Source: Gammaproteobacteria bacterium (GTDB lineage Bacteria; Pseudomonadota; Gammaproteobacteria; Steroidobacterales; Steroidobacteraceae). Taken from it: a DNA stretch of 64,000 nt. The notes under the pieces were generated by a model, which did not search any database, had not been told where the DNA came from, and worked only from the letters and a program-made list of their open reading frames with translations. Below, one piece after another: positions 32,467 to 41,893 of the stretch. The stretch covers positions 62,001 through 126,000 of the forward strand of contig VGUH01000004.1 in assembly GCA_016874295.1 (NCBI GenBank), read 5' to 3'. Position 1 is the first letter of the stretch; each line of letters starts with the position of its first letter. The translations under genes were made by a program, and so were the position numbers.

Positions 32467-33525
32467 TCAGCCCGATGACTTCCCCGCCTTTGGCGCCGGC
32501 CGGCCGACCAGGTCCGCCAGCGAAACCGCGAGCTGCTCGAAAAGCAGCAGCGCGTTGAGTGGTCCGCCGAGCTGCAGCCGCGCTTCCCGCAACTGGTCCA
32601 GCAGCCCGTAAGCCGCCCGTATCTTCGTTTCCGCGCCGGGCGGCCGCAAGCATGGTAAACGATAAGTGCTACCCAGATCACTCCCCAGCGCCGCATCCTT
32701 CAAGCGGCGTGTCAGCCAGCTTTCCAGCCAAACGAGGCGCGCCGCGGGTGAGTTCCGCGCGCAAACCTCGGCGAAGCCCACGATGTCGAGTTGGCCGTCC
32801 AGCGCCGCCTCGATTGCACCCTGCATTTCGGCGTCGAGACCGGCAAGCCCGGATTCCGCGTATTCCGCGGCTAGGAACGGAGCGCCGCCCGCGAGCGCCA
32901 GGAGCACCGGCCAGCCCGGGTCCTTGCGCCCGCGCTCGAGCCACGCGATGGCTTCGTGCTCCTCCGGCACTGGCAGCCTGAGGCGCATGCAGCGGCTCAG
33001 CACCGTTTTCGGCACGCGGTCGATGCGATTCGCGGCGAGTAGAAGATAGGTCTGTGCGGGAGGTTCTTCGAGCGTCTTCAGCAGCGCATTGAAGGCCTTG
33101 GCATTCATGGCTTCCGCAGGCGTGATCACCGCAACCTTCGCCCCGCCCCGGTAGCTGCGCAGCGCGAGCGCGCGCGACAGCCGTCGCATCTGCTCGATGC
33201 TGATTTCCTTCTTGTCGGGCAGCACGCTGACCCAGTGGAAATCCGGGTGGTTGCCGGCCAGGAACAGCCGGCAGTCGCCGCAGCGGCCGCAAGCGCCGAC
33301 CGCAGGCCCGCGGCACAACACGCTCGCCGCCAGCCAGACGCCGACTTCGGCCTGCCCCGCGCCGCGGATGCCGGCGAGCAGCAGGCCATGCGGCATCCGG
33401 CCCTGGCTGCGCAGCGCAGCCAACCGGTCGCGCAGTGGCGCGAACCATGCGGCGGAAGCGCGCTCGAGCAGCGGCGCGACCGGCGGTGCGAGTGCGACTT
33501 CATCCTGCGACTCGGTGTCGGCCAT
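32467..33525 (-). CDS. holB: DNA polymerase III subunit delta'
   Basis: Delta' is the rigid stator of the clamp loader that places the sliding clamp on DNA. The 352-aa protein has a degenerate P-loop (LLLAGIRGAGQAEVG, no Lys), as expected for delta'. It also has the zinc site CRGPAVGACGRCGDCRLF (residues ~70-88), the DKKEISIEQMRRL region, FNALLKTLEEPPAQTYLLLAAN and the sensor region VPKTVLSRC. Two bases separate it from tmk upstream. The last ~25 residues are variable. Confidence 0.95.
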   Translation of the reverse strand: MADTESQDEVALAPPVAPLLERASAAWFAPLRDRLAALRSQGRMPHGLLLAGIRGAGQAEVGVWLAASVLCRGPAVGACGRCGDCRLFLAGNHPDFHWVSVLPDKKEISIEQMRRLSRALALRSYRGGAKVAVITPAEAMNAKAFNALLKTLEEPPAQTYLLLAANRIDRVPKTVLSRCMRLRLPVPEEHEAIAWLERGRKDPGWPVLLALAGGAPFLAAEYAESGLAGLDAEMQGAIEAALDGQLDIVGFAEVCARNSPAARLVWLESWLTRRLKDAALGSDLGSTYRLPCLRPPGAETKIRAAYGLLDQLREARLQLGGPLNALLLFEQLAVSLADLVGRPAPKAGKSSG

Positions 33526-33527
33526 GA

Positions 33528-34181
33528 CTATCGATCCATGCCGGCGACCACCGCGTCGAGCAGCACGGCGACACTCGCTGCCACCGCCGCCTCCGGCCGC
33601 GTCGCGTCCACGACCTGCACGCGCTTCGGCTCGCGGGCGGCGATCGCCAGGTAGGCCCTCCGCACGCGCTCGAAGAAGGCGGTATCTTCCGCTTCGATGC
33701 GGTCCTCGCCGAACCCACGCGTGGAAATTCGCGCGCGCGCGACTTCCGCCGGCGCGTCGAACACGATCGTCAGGTCCGGCAGGAGGCCCGGATGGGCGAT
33801 GCCCGCAAGCGCACGAATCCAGTCCGGCTCAACGCCGCGCCCCCCGCCCTGGTAGGCCTCGGTCGCATCGGTGAAGCGGTCGCACAGGACGCAGCGCCCG
33901 GCTTCGAGCGCCGGGCGGATCACATCCGTGACATGGCTCGCGCGCGCCGCAAACATGATGAGGAGTTCCGCGGTCGCGCCCACGGCTCCCTGCCCGGGCT
34001 CGAGCACGAGGGCACGCAGCTTCTCCGCGAGCGGCGTGCCACCCGGCTCCCGCGTCACCAGCGGCTCGATGCCGCGCGCTCGCAGATGCGCCGCCGCACG
34101 CGTGATCTGCGTCGTCTTGCCGACGCCCTCGGCCCCCTCGAATGTGATGAACCTGCCACGCACGGCGTCAGCGTACCCCAT
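33528..34181 (-). CDS. tmk: Thymidylate kinase
   Basis: Tmk phosphorylates dTMP to dTDP for DNA synthesis. The 217-aa protein has the P-loop FITFEGAEGVGKTTQI, the DRF motif LCDRFTDATEAYQGGGRG with the dTMP-binding region, and REPGGTPLAEKLR. The ATG at 34181 overlaps the mltG end by 14 bases; a GTG at 34163 starting VRGRF would also give a normal N terminus, and neither has a clear Shine-Dalgarno. It lies between mltG and holB. Confidence 0.95.
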   Translation of the reverse strand: MGYADAVRGRFITFEGAEGVGKTTQITRAAAHLRARGIEPLVTREPGGTPLAEKLRALVLEPGQGAVGATAELLIMFAARASHVTDVIRPALEAGRCVLCDRFTDATEAYQGGGRGVEPDWIRALAGIAHPGLLPDLTIVFDAPAEVARARISTRGFGEDRIEAEDTAFFERVRRAYLAIAAREPKRVQVVDATRPEAAVAASVAVLLDAVVAGMDR

Positions 34182-35220
34182 GGTCGCGGCCGGCGCGCAG
34201 GTTGGCGAGGTGCCGCGCGACGTTGCTGTTGTGCGCTCCCAGTGTCTCGGCAAAATAGTGCCGCCCGTCGCCGAGGCCGGTGGCCACGAAATAGAGCGCA
34301 GGCGTCTCGGCCGGCTGCGTGGCTGCATCCAGCGCCTCGCGCCCGACCAGCGCGATCGGCGTCGGCGGCAGGCCCGCGCGGGTGTAGCTGTTGTATGGCG
34401 TGTCGGCCTCGAGGTCCCGGCGCCGCAGGTTGCCGTCGAAGCGCTCGCCGAGCCCATAGATCACGGAAGGGTCCGTCTGCAGCCGCACGCCCATGCGCAG
34501 GCGATTGACGAACACACCGGCGATCAATGGGCGTTCGTCGGCCACGGCCGTCTCCTTCTCCACCAGCGAGGCGAGGATCAGCGCTTCGCGCGGAGTCGTG
34601 AGCGGCAGGTCCGGCGCGCGCGCCGCCCAGGCCTCCCGCAGTTCGCGCTCGAGGCGCGCATGGGCCTGCAGAAGGAGCGCCCGGTCGCTCGCGCCGCGCG
34701 GGAATCGATAGGTGTCGGGAAAGAAAAGCCCCTCCGGGTGCGACTCGGCAATACCGAGCCGTGCCAGCAGTTCGGCGTCGGTCAACCCCCCCAGTTCGAC
34801 GCGCACCAGCGCATGTCCCTGGAGCAGCTGAAGGGCCTGGCGGAACGTCCATCCCTCCGGAATCGCGAGGGCGTGGAGCAAGACGTCGCCGGCAACGAAC
34901 TGGTCGAGCAACGTGGCCGGGGACGTACCCGGCAACAGGCGATATTCGCCGGCCTGGATTCTGGTCGCAAACCCGGTCCTTGCTCCATGCCGTAGCCAGA
35001 TTCCCGGCCGATCCAGCAGACCGCGCCGTTCGAGGTCGCGCGCCACGGTCGCGAGCGAGGCACCCTGCACCACATCGAATGTCACTGGCTCGGTGAGCGC
35101 GTTAAGCGGCGTGTTCAGCCAGTTGCGTTCGTACTGACGCCAGCCGAGCCAGGCGGCAGCCCCCGCGAGCGCGAGGGCGGCCGTAGCCTGGACCCAGCGA
35201 TTCAGACCCGCGCGAGCCAC
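34168..35220 (-). CDS. mltG: Endolytic murein transglycosylase MltG (YceG-like)
   Basis: MltG is an inner-membrane lytic transglycosylase that cuts nascent glycan strands and sets their length. The 350-aa product starts at a GTG overlapping pabC. It has one N-terminal membrane helix (TAALALAGAAAWLGW), a LysM-like domain (~30-95), and the catalytic YceG domain with LILASLVEKETAVADERPLIAGVF (catalytic Glu), RLRMGVRLQTDPSVIYGLG and YNSYTRAGLPPTPI. Length and motifs are complete. Confidence 0.95.
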   Translation of the reverse strand: MARAGLNRWVQATAALALAGAAAWLGWRQYERNWLNTPLNALTEPVTFDVVQGASLATVARDLERRGLLDRPGIWLRHGARTGFATRIQAGEYRLLPGTSPATLLDQFVAGDVLLHALAIPEGWTFRQALQLLQGHALVRVELGGLTDAELLARLGIAESHPEGLFFPDTYRFPRGASDRALLLQAHARLERELREAWAARAPDLPLTTPREALILASLVEKETAVADERPLIAGVFVNRLRMGVRLQTDPSVIYGLGERFDGNLRRRDLEADTPYNSYTRAGLPPTPIALVGREALDAATQPAETPALYFVATGLGDGRHYFAETLGAHNSNVARHLANLRAGRDHGVR

Positions 35221-36005
35221 GCGCTGAACTCGCCGCAATCCCCATCCACGGGGACAGGCCGGCCCTCCAGCTCGCGTACCGGCCAGGCGCCCGCCAGGGC
35301 GTTCGTGAGCAGGAGTGCCGAGGCGGATTCGATGTCGGCGCGCGCAAGCACTCTTTCCTCCACCGGGCTCCCTTGCTCTGCCTGCCATGCGCAGAAAGCG
35401 CGGCGCATGACGCCCGCCACGCCGCACTGGTCGAGGCGCGGTGTGACCCAGCGACCCGCTAACTTCGCGAACAGGTTGGCCTGCGTCGCCGAAATCACGC
35501 TTCCACCTTCGTCGCACATTAACCCTTCGTCCATGACGCCATCATCCCACTCCGCCCGCGCCAGCACCTGCTCGAGTCGATTGAGGTGCTTGACGCCGGC
35601 GAGCGCCGGATTGCGGCCGAGCCGCATGCGGCACCAGCCGACTCGCGCGCCGGCGGCTGCGGAAGCAGGCGGCGCCGGCCAGTCCCAGGCGGCGACGATG
35701 CGCCTCGTCGAGGCGGGCCGCGGAGGCCGGTAGCCGCGCGGGCCGCTGCCTCGCGTGACGATCAGCTTGACGATACAGCGCGCGCCGAACGTGATCGCCG
35801 CAATCTCACGGCGCAGCAGCGCGGCGTCCAGCGCGGGAAAACCGAGGCGGCCCGCACCGCCCGCCAACCGCTCCAGGTGCCAGTCAAGGAACCGCGGCCG
35901 GCCGTCCAGCACGGCGATGGTCTCGAAGAGGCCATCACCGTAATTCAGTCCACGGTCGAGGGGATCGACCTGGCCACCCTGTAGCCCGTCGACGAGGACG
36001 TGCAT
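35202..36005 (-). CDS. pabC: Aminodeoxychorismate lyase
   Basis: PabC converts 4-amino-4-deoxychorismate to p-aminobenzoate and pyruvate in folate synthesis. The 267-aa fold-type IV PLP enzyme begins VDGLQGGQVDPLDRGLNYGDGLFET. It has the PLP lysine in LAGVKHLNRLEQVLA and the conserved stretch DEGLMCDEGGSVISATQANLF. The ATG overlaps the pabB stop (ATGA). It sits between pabB and mltG, the standard arrangement. Confidence 0.94.
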   Translation of the reverse strand: MHVLVDGLQGGQVDPLDRGLNYGDGLFETIAVLDGRPRFLDWHLERLAGGAGRLGFPALDAALLRREIAAITFGARCIVKLIVTRGSGPRGYRPPRPASTRRIVAAWDWPAPPASAAAGARVGWCRMRLGRNPALAGVKHLNRLEQVLARAEWDDGVMDEGLMCDEGGSVISATQANLFAKLAGRWVTPRLDQCGVAGVMRRAFCAWQAEQGSPVEERVLARADIESASALLLTNALAGAWPVRELEGRPVPVDGDCGEFSAWLARV

Positions 36006-37369
36006 CAAGCTTCGCTGCCCAGCGCGCGCAGCAGGCCGCGGGCCTTCGCGCGGGTCTCGTCGAGCTCGTGCTCCGGGATCGAGTCGGCCACGATGCCCGC
36101 GCCGGCGCGGAGCTCGATGGCGCCGCCTTCGATCGTCATGGTGCGGATCAGGATGTTGAGGTCCAGGCTGCCGTCGAGCGCCAGGTAGCCCATGGCCCCC
36201 GTGTAGGCGCCCCGCCCCTTTCCTTCCAGCTCGCCGATCAGCTGCATACAGCGCACTTTGGGGCAACCGGTGATCGTGCCACCGGGAAACAGCGCGCGGA
36301 TCACGTCGCCCGGCTCGACGTCCGGCCGCAGCCCGCCGCTGACATTCGACACGATATGGTGCACATGCGCGTAGCTTTCGACGACCATGAACTCGTCCAC
36401 TTGCACCGTGCCCGCTTCGCACAACCGTCCGAGGTCGTTCCGCTCCAGGTCGATCAGCATCACGTGCTCGGCCTGCTCCTTGGCGCTACCGGTCAACTCG
36501 GCAATTGCGCGCTCGTCGCCGCCGCGCCGCCGCGGCCGCGTGCCGGCGATCGGCCGCGTGTCGATCCGCCGCCCACGGACACGCACCAGCCTCTCGGGGG
36601 AACTGGACAGCAGGCGGAAGCCGGGCAGTTGCGCAGTGCCCGCAAACGCGCCGGGGTTCGCGGCACGCAGGCGAAGGTACAGCCCGGCGGCGTCGGGACC
36701 ACCGGGCGTCTGCACCCTCCAGCCTCGCGCCAGGTTGGCCTGGTAGACGTCGCCCGCCGCAATGTGATCCAGCGCCTGGCGGCAGGCGTCGAGGTAGATG
36801 CCCGGATCGTCCTCCTCGACCGACACGGCGGCCGGACGCCGATCGCCTTCGGCCGCCGGGGCCGCGACGATGAAGTCCTGCGCAAGCTTCGCGACGGCCT
36901 CAGCCGCACCCTCTTCGCCGAGCGCGACGGTCTTGCCCGTGGCGTGATCGTGAACGATCGCCGCGGCGACCCGGATGGCCGACGCGACGAGTGGGAGCGG
37001 CGATGCCGGCAGTTTCAGCGTCGGCTCGACCTCGGTTGCAAGCTCGTAGCCGAGATACAGGAACCACCCGCCCGCGAACGGCCAGGGATGAGGCGGCGCG
37101 GCTCCGCATTCCTGGCGCCACCAGGCATTCAGGCGCGCGCAGAACGCCTCGCCAGCCCCGGGTCCGGTGAGGCGGCCACCCCGGTCCAGTTCCAGGCGTT
37201 CCCCGGGCGCCGCAAGCAGCAGGCTGTAGCGACCGAGTTCACCGGCAGTCGCGGCGCTATCGAGAAAGGCCGGGTAGAAACCCGGATCCCGGTCGTGCAG
37301 CGACAGCAGGCGCAAGCAGGCATCGGGCAGTACCGGGAGCGCGCGCAGGACGGGATTCCGCGGCGGCAT
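36005..37369 (-). CDS. pabB: Aminodeoxychorismate synthase component I
   Basis: PabB aminates chorismate to 4-amino-4-deoxychorismate with PabA-supplied ammonia. The 454-aa protein has the chorismate-binding fold: CRQALDHIAAGDVYQANLAR, PERLVRVRGRRIDTRPIAGT, the active region KEQAEHVMLIDLERNDLGR and GAIGYL-like AYTGAMGYLALDGSLDLNI. The N-terminal third is more divergent. pabA is not nearby. It follows fabF and overlaps pabC. Confidence 0.94.
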   Translation of the reverse strand: MPPRNPVLRALPVLPDACLRLLSLHDRDPGFYPAFLDSAATAGELGRYSLLLAAPGERLELDRGGRLTGPGAGEAFCARLNAWWRQECGAAPPHPWPFAGGWFLYLGYELATEVEPTLKLPASPLPLVASAIRVAAAIVHDHATGKTVALGEEGAAEAVAKLAQDFIVAAPAAEGDRRPAAVSVEEDDPGIYLDACRQALDHIAAGDVYQANLARGWRVQTPGGPDAAGLYLRLRAANPGAFAGTAQLPGFRLLSSSPERLVRVRGRRIDTRPIAGTRPRRRGGDERAIAELTGSAKEQAEHVMLIDLERNDLGRLCEAGTVQVDEFMVVESYAHVHHIVSNVSGGLRPDVEPGDVIRALFPGGTITGCPKVRCMQLIGELEGKGRGAYTGAMGYLALDGSLDLNILIRTMTIEGGAIELRAGAGIVADSIPEHELDETRAKARGLLRALGSEA

Positions 37370-37383
37370 GCCGGTCGGCCCGG

Positions 37384-38628
37384 TCAGCGCAACGCGCGGA
37401 AAATCAGCGTCCCGTTGGTGCCGCCGAAGCCGAAGGAGTTGCTGACGGTCGTGTCGACCGTCATCTGCCTGGCGGTATGCGGCACGTAATCGAGGTCGCA
37501 GCCCTCGTCCGGAGCGTCGAGATTGATCGTGGGCGGGACGACCCGGTCACGGATCGCGAGCACGCTGAAGATCGCCTCGACCACGCCGGCGGCCCCCAGC
37601 AAGTGCCCGGTCATGGACTTGGTCGAACTGATCGCGAGCTTGCGCGCGTGCGCGCCGAAAGCGTTCTTGATCGCGACGGTCTCCGCGATGTCGCCGAGCG
37701 GCGTCGAGGTGGCGTGCGCATTCACGTACTGCACCTCGTCTGCGTTGATGCCGGCGTCGCGCAGGGCGTTCTCCATCGACAGCCGCGCCCCCGCGCCATC
37801 GTCCGGCGGCGCGGTGATGTGGTGGGCATCGCCGCTCATGCCGAAACCGACCAGCTCTGCGTAGATCCGCGCACCGCGCGACTTCGCGTGGCCGTACTCC
37901 TCCAGCACCATGCCCCCGGCGCCGTCGCCCATGACAAAGCCGTCGCGGTCGCGGTCCCAGGGTCGGCTGGCTTTCGCCGGCTGGTCATTGCGTGTTGACA
38001 GGGCACGCGCCTGGCCGAAACCGCCGAGCGCGGTCGGCGTCTGCGCCATTTCGGCGCCACCCGCGATGACGACATCCGCGTCGCCGTACTGGATGGTGCG
38101 CATGCCGACCCCGAGCGCGTGGGTCGAAGTCGTGCAGGCCGTGATCACGGCGAGGTTAGGGCCGGTGATGCCATACATGATCGACAGGTGACCGGAGACC
38201 ATGTTGACGATCGACGCCGGGATGTAGAACGGCGAGATCTTCTTCGGTGTCATCGTCTCGAGGTACTTCGAGTGGTTGTCCTCGATGGTGGCGAGTCCGC
38301 CGATGCCGGCCCCCATGACGAGGCCGACCCGTGCCCGGTTCGCATCGGTGATCGCGAGGCCGCTGTCCGCGATGGCCTGCACGCCCGCCGCGACGCCGAA
38401 CTGCATGAAAAGGTCCATGCGCCGCGCGTCCTTGGCCGGCAGATACTTCGTCACGTCGAAGTCGGGAATGCTGCCCGCGATCCGGCAGGGAAAGGCACTC
38501 GCGTCGAAGCGGGTGATCGGCCCGATGCCGCTTTTGCCCGCGAGGGCCCCGGCCCAGCTGTCGGCCACCGTGTTGCCGAGTGGCGAGACCATGCCGAGGC
38601 CCGTGACGACAATGCGTCGCTTGCTCAA
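37384..38628 (-). CDS. fabF: 3-oxoacyl-ACP synthase II (KAS II)
   Basis: FabF elongates acyl-ACP with malonyl-ACP in fatty-acid synthesis. The 414-aa protein has the catalytic Cys in [16 protein letters not shown] (~162), the first His in [13 protein letters not shown], the Lys in [15 protein letters not shown] and the second His, and ends [14 protein letters not shown]. The start is a TTG at 38628 ([12 protein letters not shown]), preceded by GGAGG; no in-frame ATG lies nearby. A hairpin separates it from acpP upstream. Confidence 0.96.
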   Translation of the reverse strand: MSKRRIVVTGLGMVSPLGNTVADSWAGALAGKSGIGPITRFDASAFPCRIAGSIPDFDVTKYLPAKDARRMDLFMQFGVAAGVQAIADSGLAITDANRARVGLVMGAGIGGLATIEDNHSKYLETMTPKKISPFYIPASIVNMVSGHLSIMYGITGPNLAVITACTTSTHALGVGMRTIQYGDADVVIAGGAEMAQTPTALGGFGQARALSTRNDQPAKASRPWDRDRDGFVMGDGAGGMVLEEYGHAKSRGARIYAELVGFGMSGDAHHITAPPDDGAGARLSMENALRDAGINADEVQYVNAHATSTPLGDIAETVAIKNAFGAHARKLAISSTKSMTGHLLGAAGVVEAIFSVLAIRDRVVPPTINLDAPDEGCDLDYVPHTARQMTVDTTVSNSFGFGGTNGTLIFRALR

Positions 38629-38668
38629 AGTATCAGCCTCCGGCGGGCATCGGGGGCAATGACGCAAC

Positions 38669-38694
38669 GAGCCCCGGCCGTGGGACCGGGGCTC
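38669..38694 (-). terminator. Hairpin between acpP and fabF (attenuator)
   Basis: A perfect 9-bp inverted repeat (GAGCCCCGG at 38669-38677, CCGGGGCTC at 38686-38694) with an 8-nt loop lies just after acpP in the transcribed direction. It is not followed by a T run, so it is more likely a partial attenuator or RNA-stability element than a full terminator. It may explain how acpP is made in excess over fabF. Confidence 0.5.
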
Positions 38695-38708
38695 GCGGGC
38701 GACAGGCC

Positions 38709-38951
38709 TCAGGACTTGGACTGGTGCTGGACGATGTAATCGATCGCCTGCTGCACCGTGGTGATCTTTTCGGCATCCTCGTCTGGAATCTCGGTCTCGA
38801 ATTCCTCTTCGAGCGCCATCACGAGCTCGACGGTATCCAGGGAGTCGGCACCCAGATCGTCCACGAAGGACGCGTCGCTGGTGACCTCCTCGTCCTTCGC
38901 ACCCAGCTGCTCGGCGACGATCTTCTTGACCCGTTCTTCGACTGTGCTCAT
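38709..38951 (-). CDS. acpP: Acyl carrier protein
   Basis: ACP carries growing acyl chains on a 4'-phosphopantetheine. The 80-aa acidic protein has the attachment serine in [18 protein letters not shown] (Ser near residue 39) and the usual helical pattern to the end. A good ribosome site is hard to see before the ATG at 38951. It lies between fabG and fabF, as in most gammaproteobacteria. The intergenic region upstream (38952-39078) contains no gene. Confidence 0.97.
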   Translation of the reverse strand: MSTVEERVKKIVAEQLGAKDEEVTSDASFVDDLGADSLDTVELVMALEEEFETEIPDEDAEKITTVQQAIDYIVQHQSKS

Positions 38952-39078
38952 CGGTTTGATGTCCCTTACCTTGTTGTGCCCGAAACCGCACGAGCCGGCC
39001 CGGGGCCGCGCCATTCTATGCCACGGACCCCCCCTGACTACCAGAAACCTATGTTACTTGCTGTTTTGCATGGCCTTT

Positions 39079-39831
39079 TCAGCCCATGTACATGCCGCCG
39101 TTTACGTTCAGGGTCTCGCCAGTGATCCAGGCGGCGCCGGCGCCCGCCAGAAAGCAGACCGCTTCGGCAACGTCCTCGGGCACCCCCAGCCGCCCGAGCG
39201 GGATCTGCTTCGCCAGGATCTCGCGTTGCGCAGCCGGCAATGACTTGGTCATGTCGGTGTCGATGAAGCCCGGAGCGACCACATTGACCGTGATTCCCCG
39301 TGAAGCGACTTCCTTCGCCAGCGAGCGCGTGAAGCCGCCAATGCCCGCCTTGGCAGCGCAATAGTTGGCCTGGCCGGGATTGCCGATCAGCCCGACCACC
39401 GAGGCGATGTTGATGATCCGCCCTTTGCGGGCTCTCATCATGCCGCGCAACACCGCCTTGCTGAGACGGAACACCGAGCCGAGGTTGGTGGAGATGACGG
39501 CATCCCAGTCCTCGGGCTTCATGCGCAGCAGCAGTGTATCGCGCGTGATACCCGCGTTGTTCACCAGAATGGTGACTGCACCCTCGCGCGCTTCGATTTC
39601 TGCGATTGCCGCGTCGCAGGCGGCGCCGTCGCCGACGTCGAGCACCATGCCCCGCCCTGCGCGGCCGGCGGCCCGGAGCGCAGCGTCAATCGTCGCGACG
39701 CCCGCCGCTCCCGTCGCGGTGCCGACCACGGTCGCGCCCTGGGCCGCGAGTCCGAGGGCTGTGGCATGACCGATGCCACGCGAGGCACCGGTGACGAGCG
39801 CGATTTCGCCCCGCAAGGGACCTGCCGTCAC
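39079..39831 (-). CDS. fabG: 3-oxoacyl-ACP reductase
   Basis: FabG reduces 3-oxoacyl-ACP with NADPH. The 250-aa short-chain dehydrogenase has the cofactor motif LVTGASRGIGHA, NNAGITRDTLL, the catalytic Ser in INIASVVGLIGN and the Tyr-x3-Lys in ANYCAAKAGIGG, ending LNVNGGMYM. It starts at a GTG that overlaps the fabD stop (GTGA), so the two are coupled. Confidence 0.97.
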   Translation of the reverse strand: MTAGPLRGEIALVTGASRGIGHATALGLAAQGATVVGTATGAAGVATIDAALRAAGRAGRGMVLDVGDGAACDAAIAEIEAREGAVTILVNNAGITRDTLLLRMKPEDWDAVISTNLGSVFRLSKAVLRGMMRARKGRIINIASVVGLIGNPGQANYCAAKAGIGGFTRSLAKEVASRGITVNVVAPGFIDTDMTKSLPAAQREILAKQIPLGRLGVPEDVAEAVCFLAGAGAAWITGETLNVNGGMYMG

Positions 39832-40775
39832 GCGGTATCGCCTCCTGCGGCCGCGCGCGCGGCGGCCAGCGTCTCCGGCGACTCGATGGCCTGCAGCGTG
39901 AGGTCACGCCCGCCGGGCGCGCGCCGCGCAAGACCCGACAGGACCTTGCCGGGCCCGCACTCGATGAGCGTGGTGGCGCCCTCCTCGATCATGCTGGCCA
40001 CGATAGCCGACCAGCGCACGGGATTGAACAGCTGGCGGTACAGGCCGTCCCGAATCGATTCCGCGTCGGTGTAGGCACCGGCATCGAAGGCGTACACGCG
40101 CGCGGTGGGCGGGCGAATATCGAGACTGCGCAACCGCCCCCTGAGGGCATCTGCGGCCGGCTTCATGAGCGCGCTGTGCGAGGGCACCGAGACCGGCAGC
40201 AGCACCGCGCGTTTCGCCCCCCGCAGCTTGCATAATTCGATGGCGCGCGCGACGGCGGCGGCCTCGCCCGCAATCACCAGCTGGCCTTGCGAGTTGTAGT
40301 TGACCGGCTGCACCACCGCGCCGTGTGCCGCTGCCACGCAGCAGGCCTCAATGACGGCATCTTCGAGCCCGAGGATCGCGGCCATCGCACCCGTGCCCGC
40401 CGGCACCGCGTGCTGCATGGCCTCGCCGCGAAACCGCACGAGCGCGACGGCGGCAGCAAAATCGATGGCGTCGGCGGCAACCAGGGCGCTGTATTCGCCA
40501 AGACTGTGGCCCGCGAGCATTGCAGGCCTCGGCCCGCCGTGACGCAGCCAGGCGCGCCAGGCGGCGATCCCGGCCGTCAACATCGCCGGTTGCGTGCGCT
40601 CGGTCTCGGACAGTCGAGCGTCGGAACCCTGCTGGCAGAGTTCCCACAGGTCGTAGCCGAGCACGGCCGAAGCCTCGGCGAAGGTCTCCTGCACGACGGG
40701 TTCGGAGGCTCCAAGTGCTGCCAGCATACCCACGGACTGCGAGCCCTGCCCCGGGAACATCATCGCCAGCTTCAA
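39828..40775 (-). CDS. fabD: Malonyl-CoA:ACP transacylase
   Basis: FabD loads malonyl groups onto ACP. The 315-aa protein has the start MMFPGQGSQSVGML, the nucleophile in LAGHSLGEYSALVAA, and the His in PVSVPSHSALMKPA. The TTG at 40775 (LKLAMMFPG), with GGAGA upstream, is the likely start; no ATG precedes the FPGQGSQ core at the right distance. It is the first gene of the cluster: plsX, fabH and rpmF, which usually precede it, are absent and replaced by divergent gsp genes. Confidence 0.95.
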   Translation of the reverse strand: MKLAMMFPGQGSQSVGMLAALGASEPVVQETFAEASAVLGYDLWELCQQGSDARLSETERTQPAMLTAGIAAWRAWLRHGGPRPAMLAGHSLGEYSALVAADAIDFAAAVALVRFRGEAMQHAVPAGTGAMAAILGLEDAVIEACCVAAAHGAVVQPVNYNSQGQLVIAGEAAAVARAIELCKLRGAKRAVLLPVSVPSHSALMKPAADALRGRLRSLDIRPPTARVYAFDAGAYTDAESIRDGLYRQLFNPVRWSAIVASMIEEGATTLIECGPGKVLSGLARRAPGGRDLTLQAIESPETLAAARAAAGGDTA

Positions 40776-40802
40776 GGTCGTCTCCCCGTCCGCGTAGCCC
40801 GG

Positions 40803-40808
40803 ATTATA
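40803..40808 (-). promoter_or_regulatory. -10 element for fabD-fabG-acpP-fabF
   Basis: On the minus strand the sequence is a consensus TATAAT, 28 bases before the fabD TTG start. The -35 region at 17-19 bp is poor. This suggests the fab cluster has its own promoter here because the usual upstream genes are missing. Confidence 0.5.
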
Positions 40809-40898
40809 GGTTGAGCGCAGTCTCACGTTGGCAGGGCTGATGGCCAGCTCCCGGGAAGCGACCTGTTATCATCGGGCCCGGCCGAGGAGAGGCGCATC

Positions 40899-41339
40899 AT
40901 GCTGATTTCACGACGCGAATCGGGCTTCACGCTGATCGAGATCATGGTGGTCCTGGTGATCATCGCGATCCTCGGTGCCCTGATCGCGCCCCAGATCCTC
41001 GGCCGCGTGGACGAGGCCCGGGTAACGGCGGCCAAGCAGGACATCCGCACGCTCGGCACCGCCCTCGACTTCTACAAGATGGACAACTTCCGTTACCCCA
41101 CGACCGACCAGGGGCTCCAGGCGCTGGTCCAGAAGCCGGACGACCCGTCGGTACGGAACTGGCGGGCCGGCGGCTACCTGAAGTCCACGACCATCCCCAA
41201 GGACCCCTGGGGCAACGAGTACCGCTACCTGCAGCCAGGCAGCAAGGGCGGTGAATACGACCTCTACTCTTTCGGCGCCGACGGCGAGCTGGGCGGCGAA
41301 GACGCCAACGCGGACATCGGCAGCTGGAACCTCGAGTGA
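40899..41339 (+). CDS. gspG: Type II secretion major pseudopilin GspG
   Basis: GspG is the main subunit of the periplasmic pseudopilus that drives type II secretion. The 146-aa preprotein has the prepilin peptidase site and N-methylated helix SGFTLIEIMVVLVIIAILG (Glu at mature position 5). The C-terminal calcium-binding loop (DLYSFGADGELGGEDANAD) is present. The ATG has GAGGAG upstream. It heads a gspG-to-gspN run; gspC, D, E and F are not in the window. Confidence 0.97.
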   Translation: MLISRRESGFTLIEIMVVLVIIAILGALIAPQILGRVDEARVTAAKQDIRTLGTALDFYKMDNFRYPTTDQGLQALVQKPDDPSVRNWRAGGYLKSTTIPKDPWGNEYRYLQPGSKGGEYDLYSFGADGELGGEDANADIGSWNLE

Positions 41340-41359
41340 CCGACTGAAGGACCGTGGCG

Positions 41360-41893
41360 ATGCCCGTCGCCCGTTTGCGCCGCTCGATGCGCGGCATGAC
41401 GCTCATCGAGATTCTCGTCGTCGTCCTGATCATCGGCATCCTGGCGGCGCTCGCGACGCTGTCCATCGGCCTGCTTGGCGAGGACCGGGAAATCGAGGAC
41501 GAGAGCACGCGGCTGGCTGACGCCATCGCACTGCTCCAGGAGCAGGCCCAGCTCGAGGGGCGCGACTACGGAATCCTGCTCGAGACCGTCCGCTACGAGT
41601 TTCAGCGCTTCGACGCCTTCGAGCAGCGTTGGGTCGTGATCGATGCCGACCCGGCGCTGCGCGCGCGCGAGCTGCCCGCGGGGCTTGCCTTCGAGTTGAC
41701 GCTCGAGGGCCGCGTCCTCCTGTTGCGGCGGGAACCGGTGCCCGAGGCGCGCCTGCCGCAGCTTGTCGCCTGGGGAAGCGGCGAGATGACGCCCTATCGA
41801 CTCGCAATCGTCCGCCGGGGAGGCAGCCGGATCACATTGGTCGGGCTGGTTGACGGCAGCATCGAGATCGAGCGCGGCGATGAGAAATCCTGA
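41360..41893 (+). CDS. gspH: Type II secretion minor pseudopilin GspH
   Basis: GspH is a minor pseudopilin at the pseudopilus tip. The 177-aa protein has the cleavage region RGMTLIEILVVVLIIGILA and a GspH/FimT-type C-terminal domain with LLQEQAQLEGRDYGILLE and VGLVDGSIEIERG. The ATG at 41360 is preferred because AAGGA lies eight bases upstream; a GTG at 41354 would be too close. The end overlaps gspI by 14 bases. Confidence 0.93.
   Translation: MPVARLRRSMRGMTLIEILVVVLIIGILAALATLSIGLLGEDREIEDESTRLADAIALLQEQAQLEGRDYGILLETVRYEFQRFDAFEQRWVVIDADPALRARELPAGLAFELTLEGRVLLLRREPVPEARLPQLVAWGSGEMTPYRLAIVRRGGSRITLVGLVDGSIEIERGDEKS

Noticed and set aside
32467-33525. Missing P-loop lysine in HolB as an anomaly
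   Set aside because: Delta' proteins of related bacteria also lack a functional nucleotide-binding P-loop, so this is normal.
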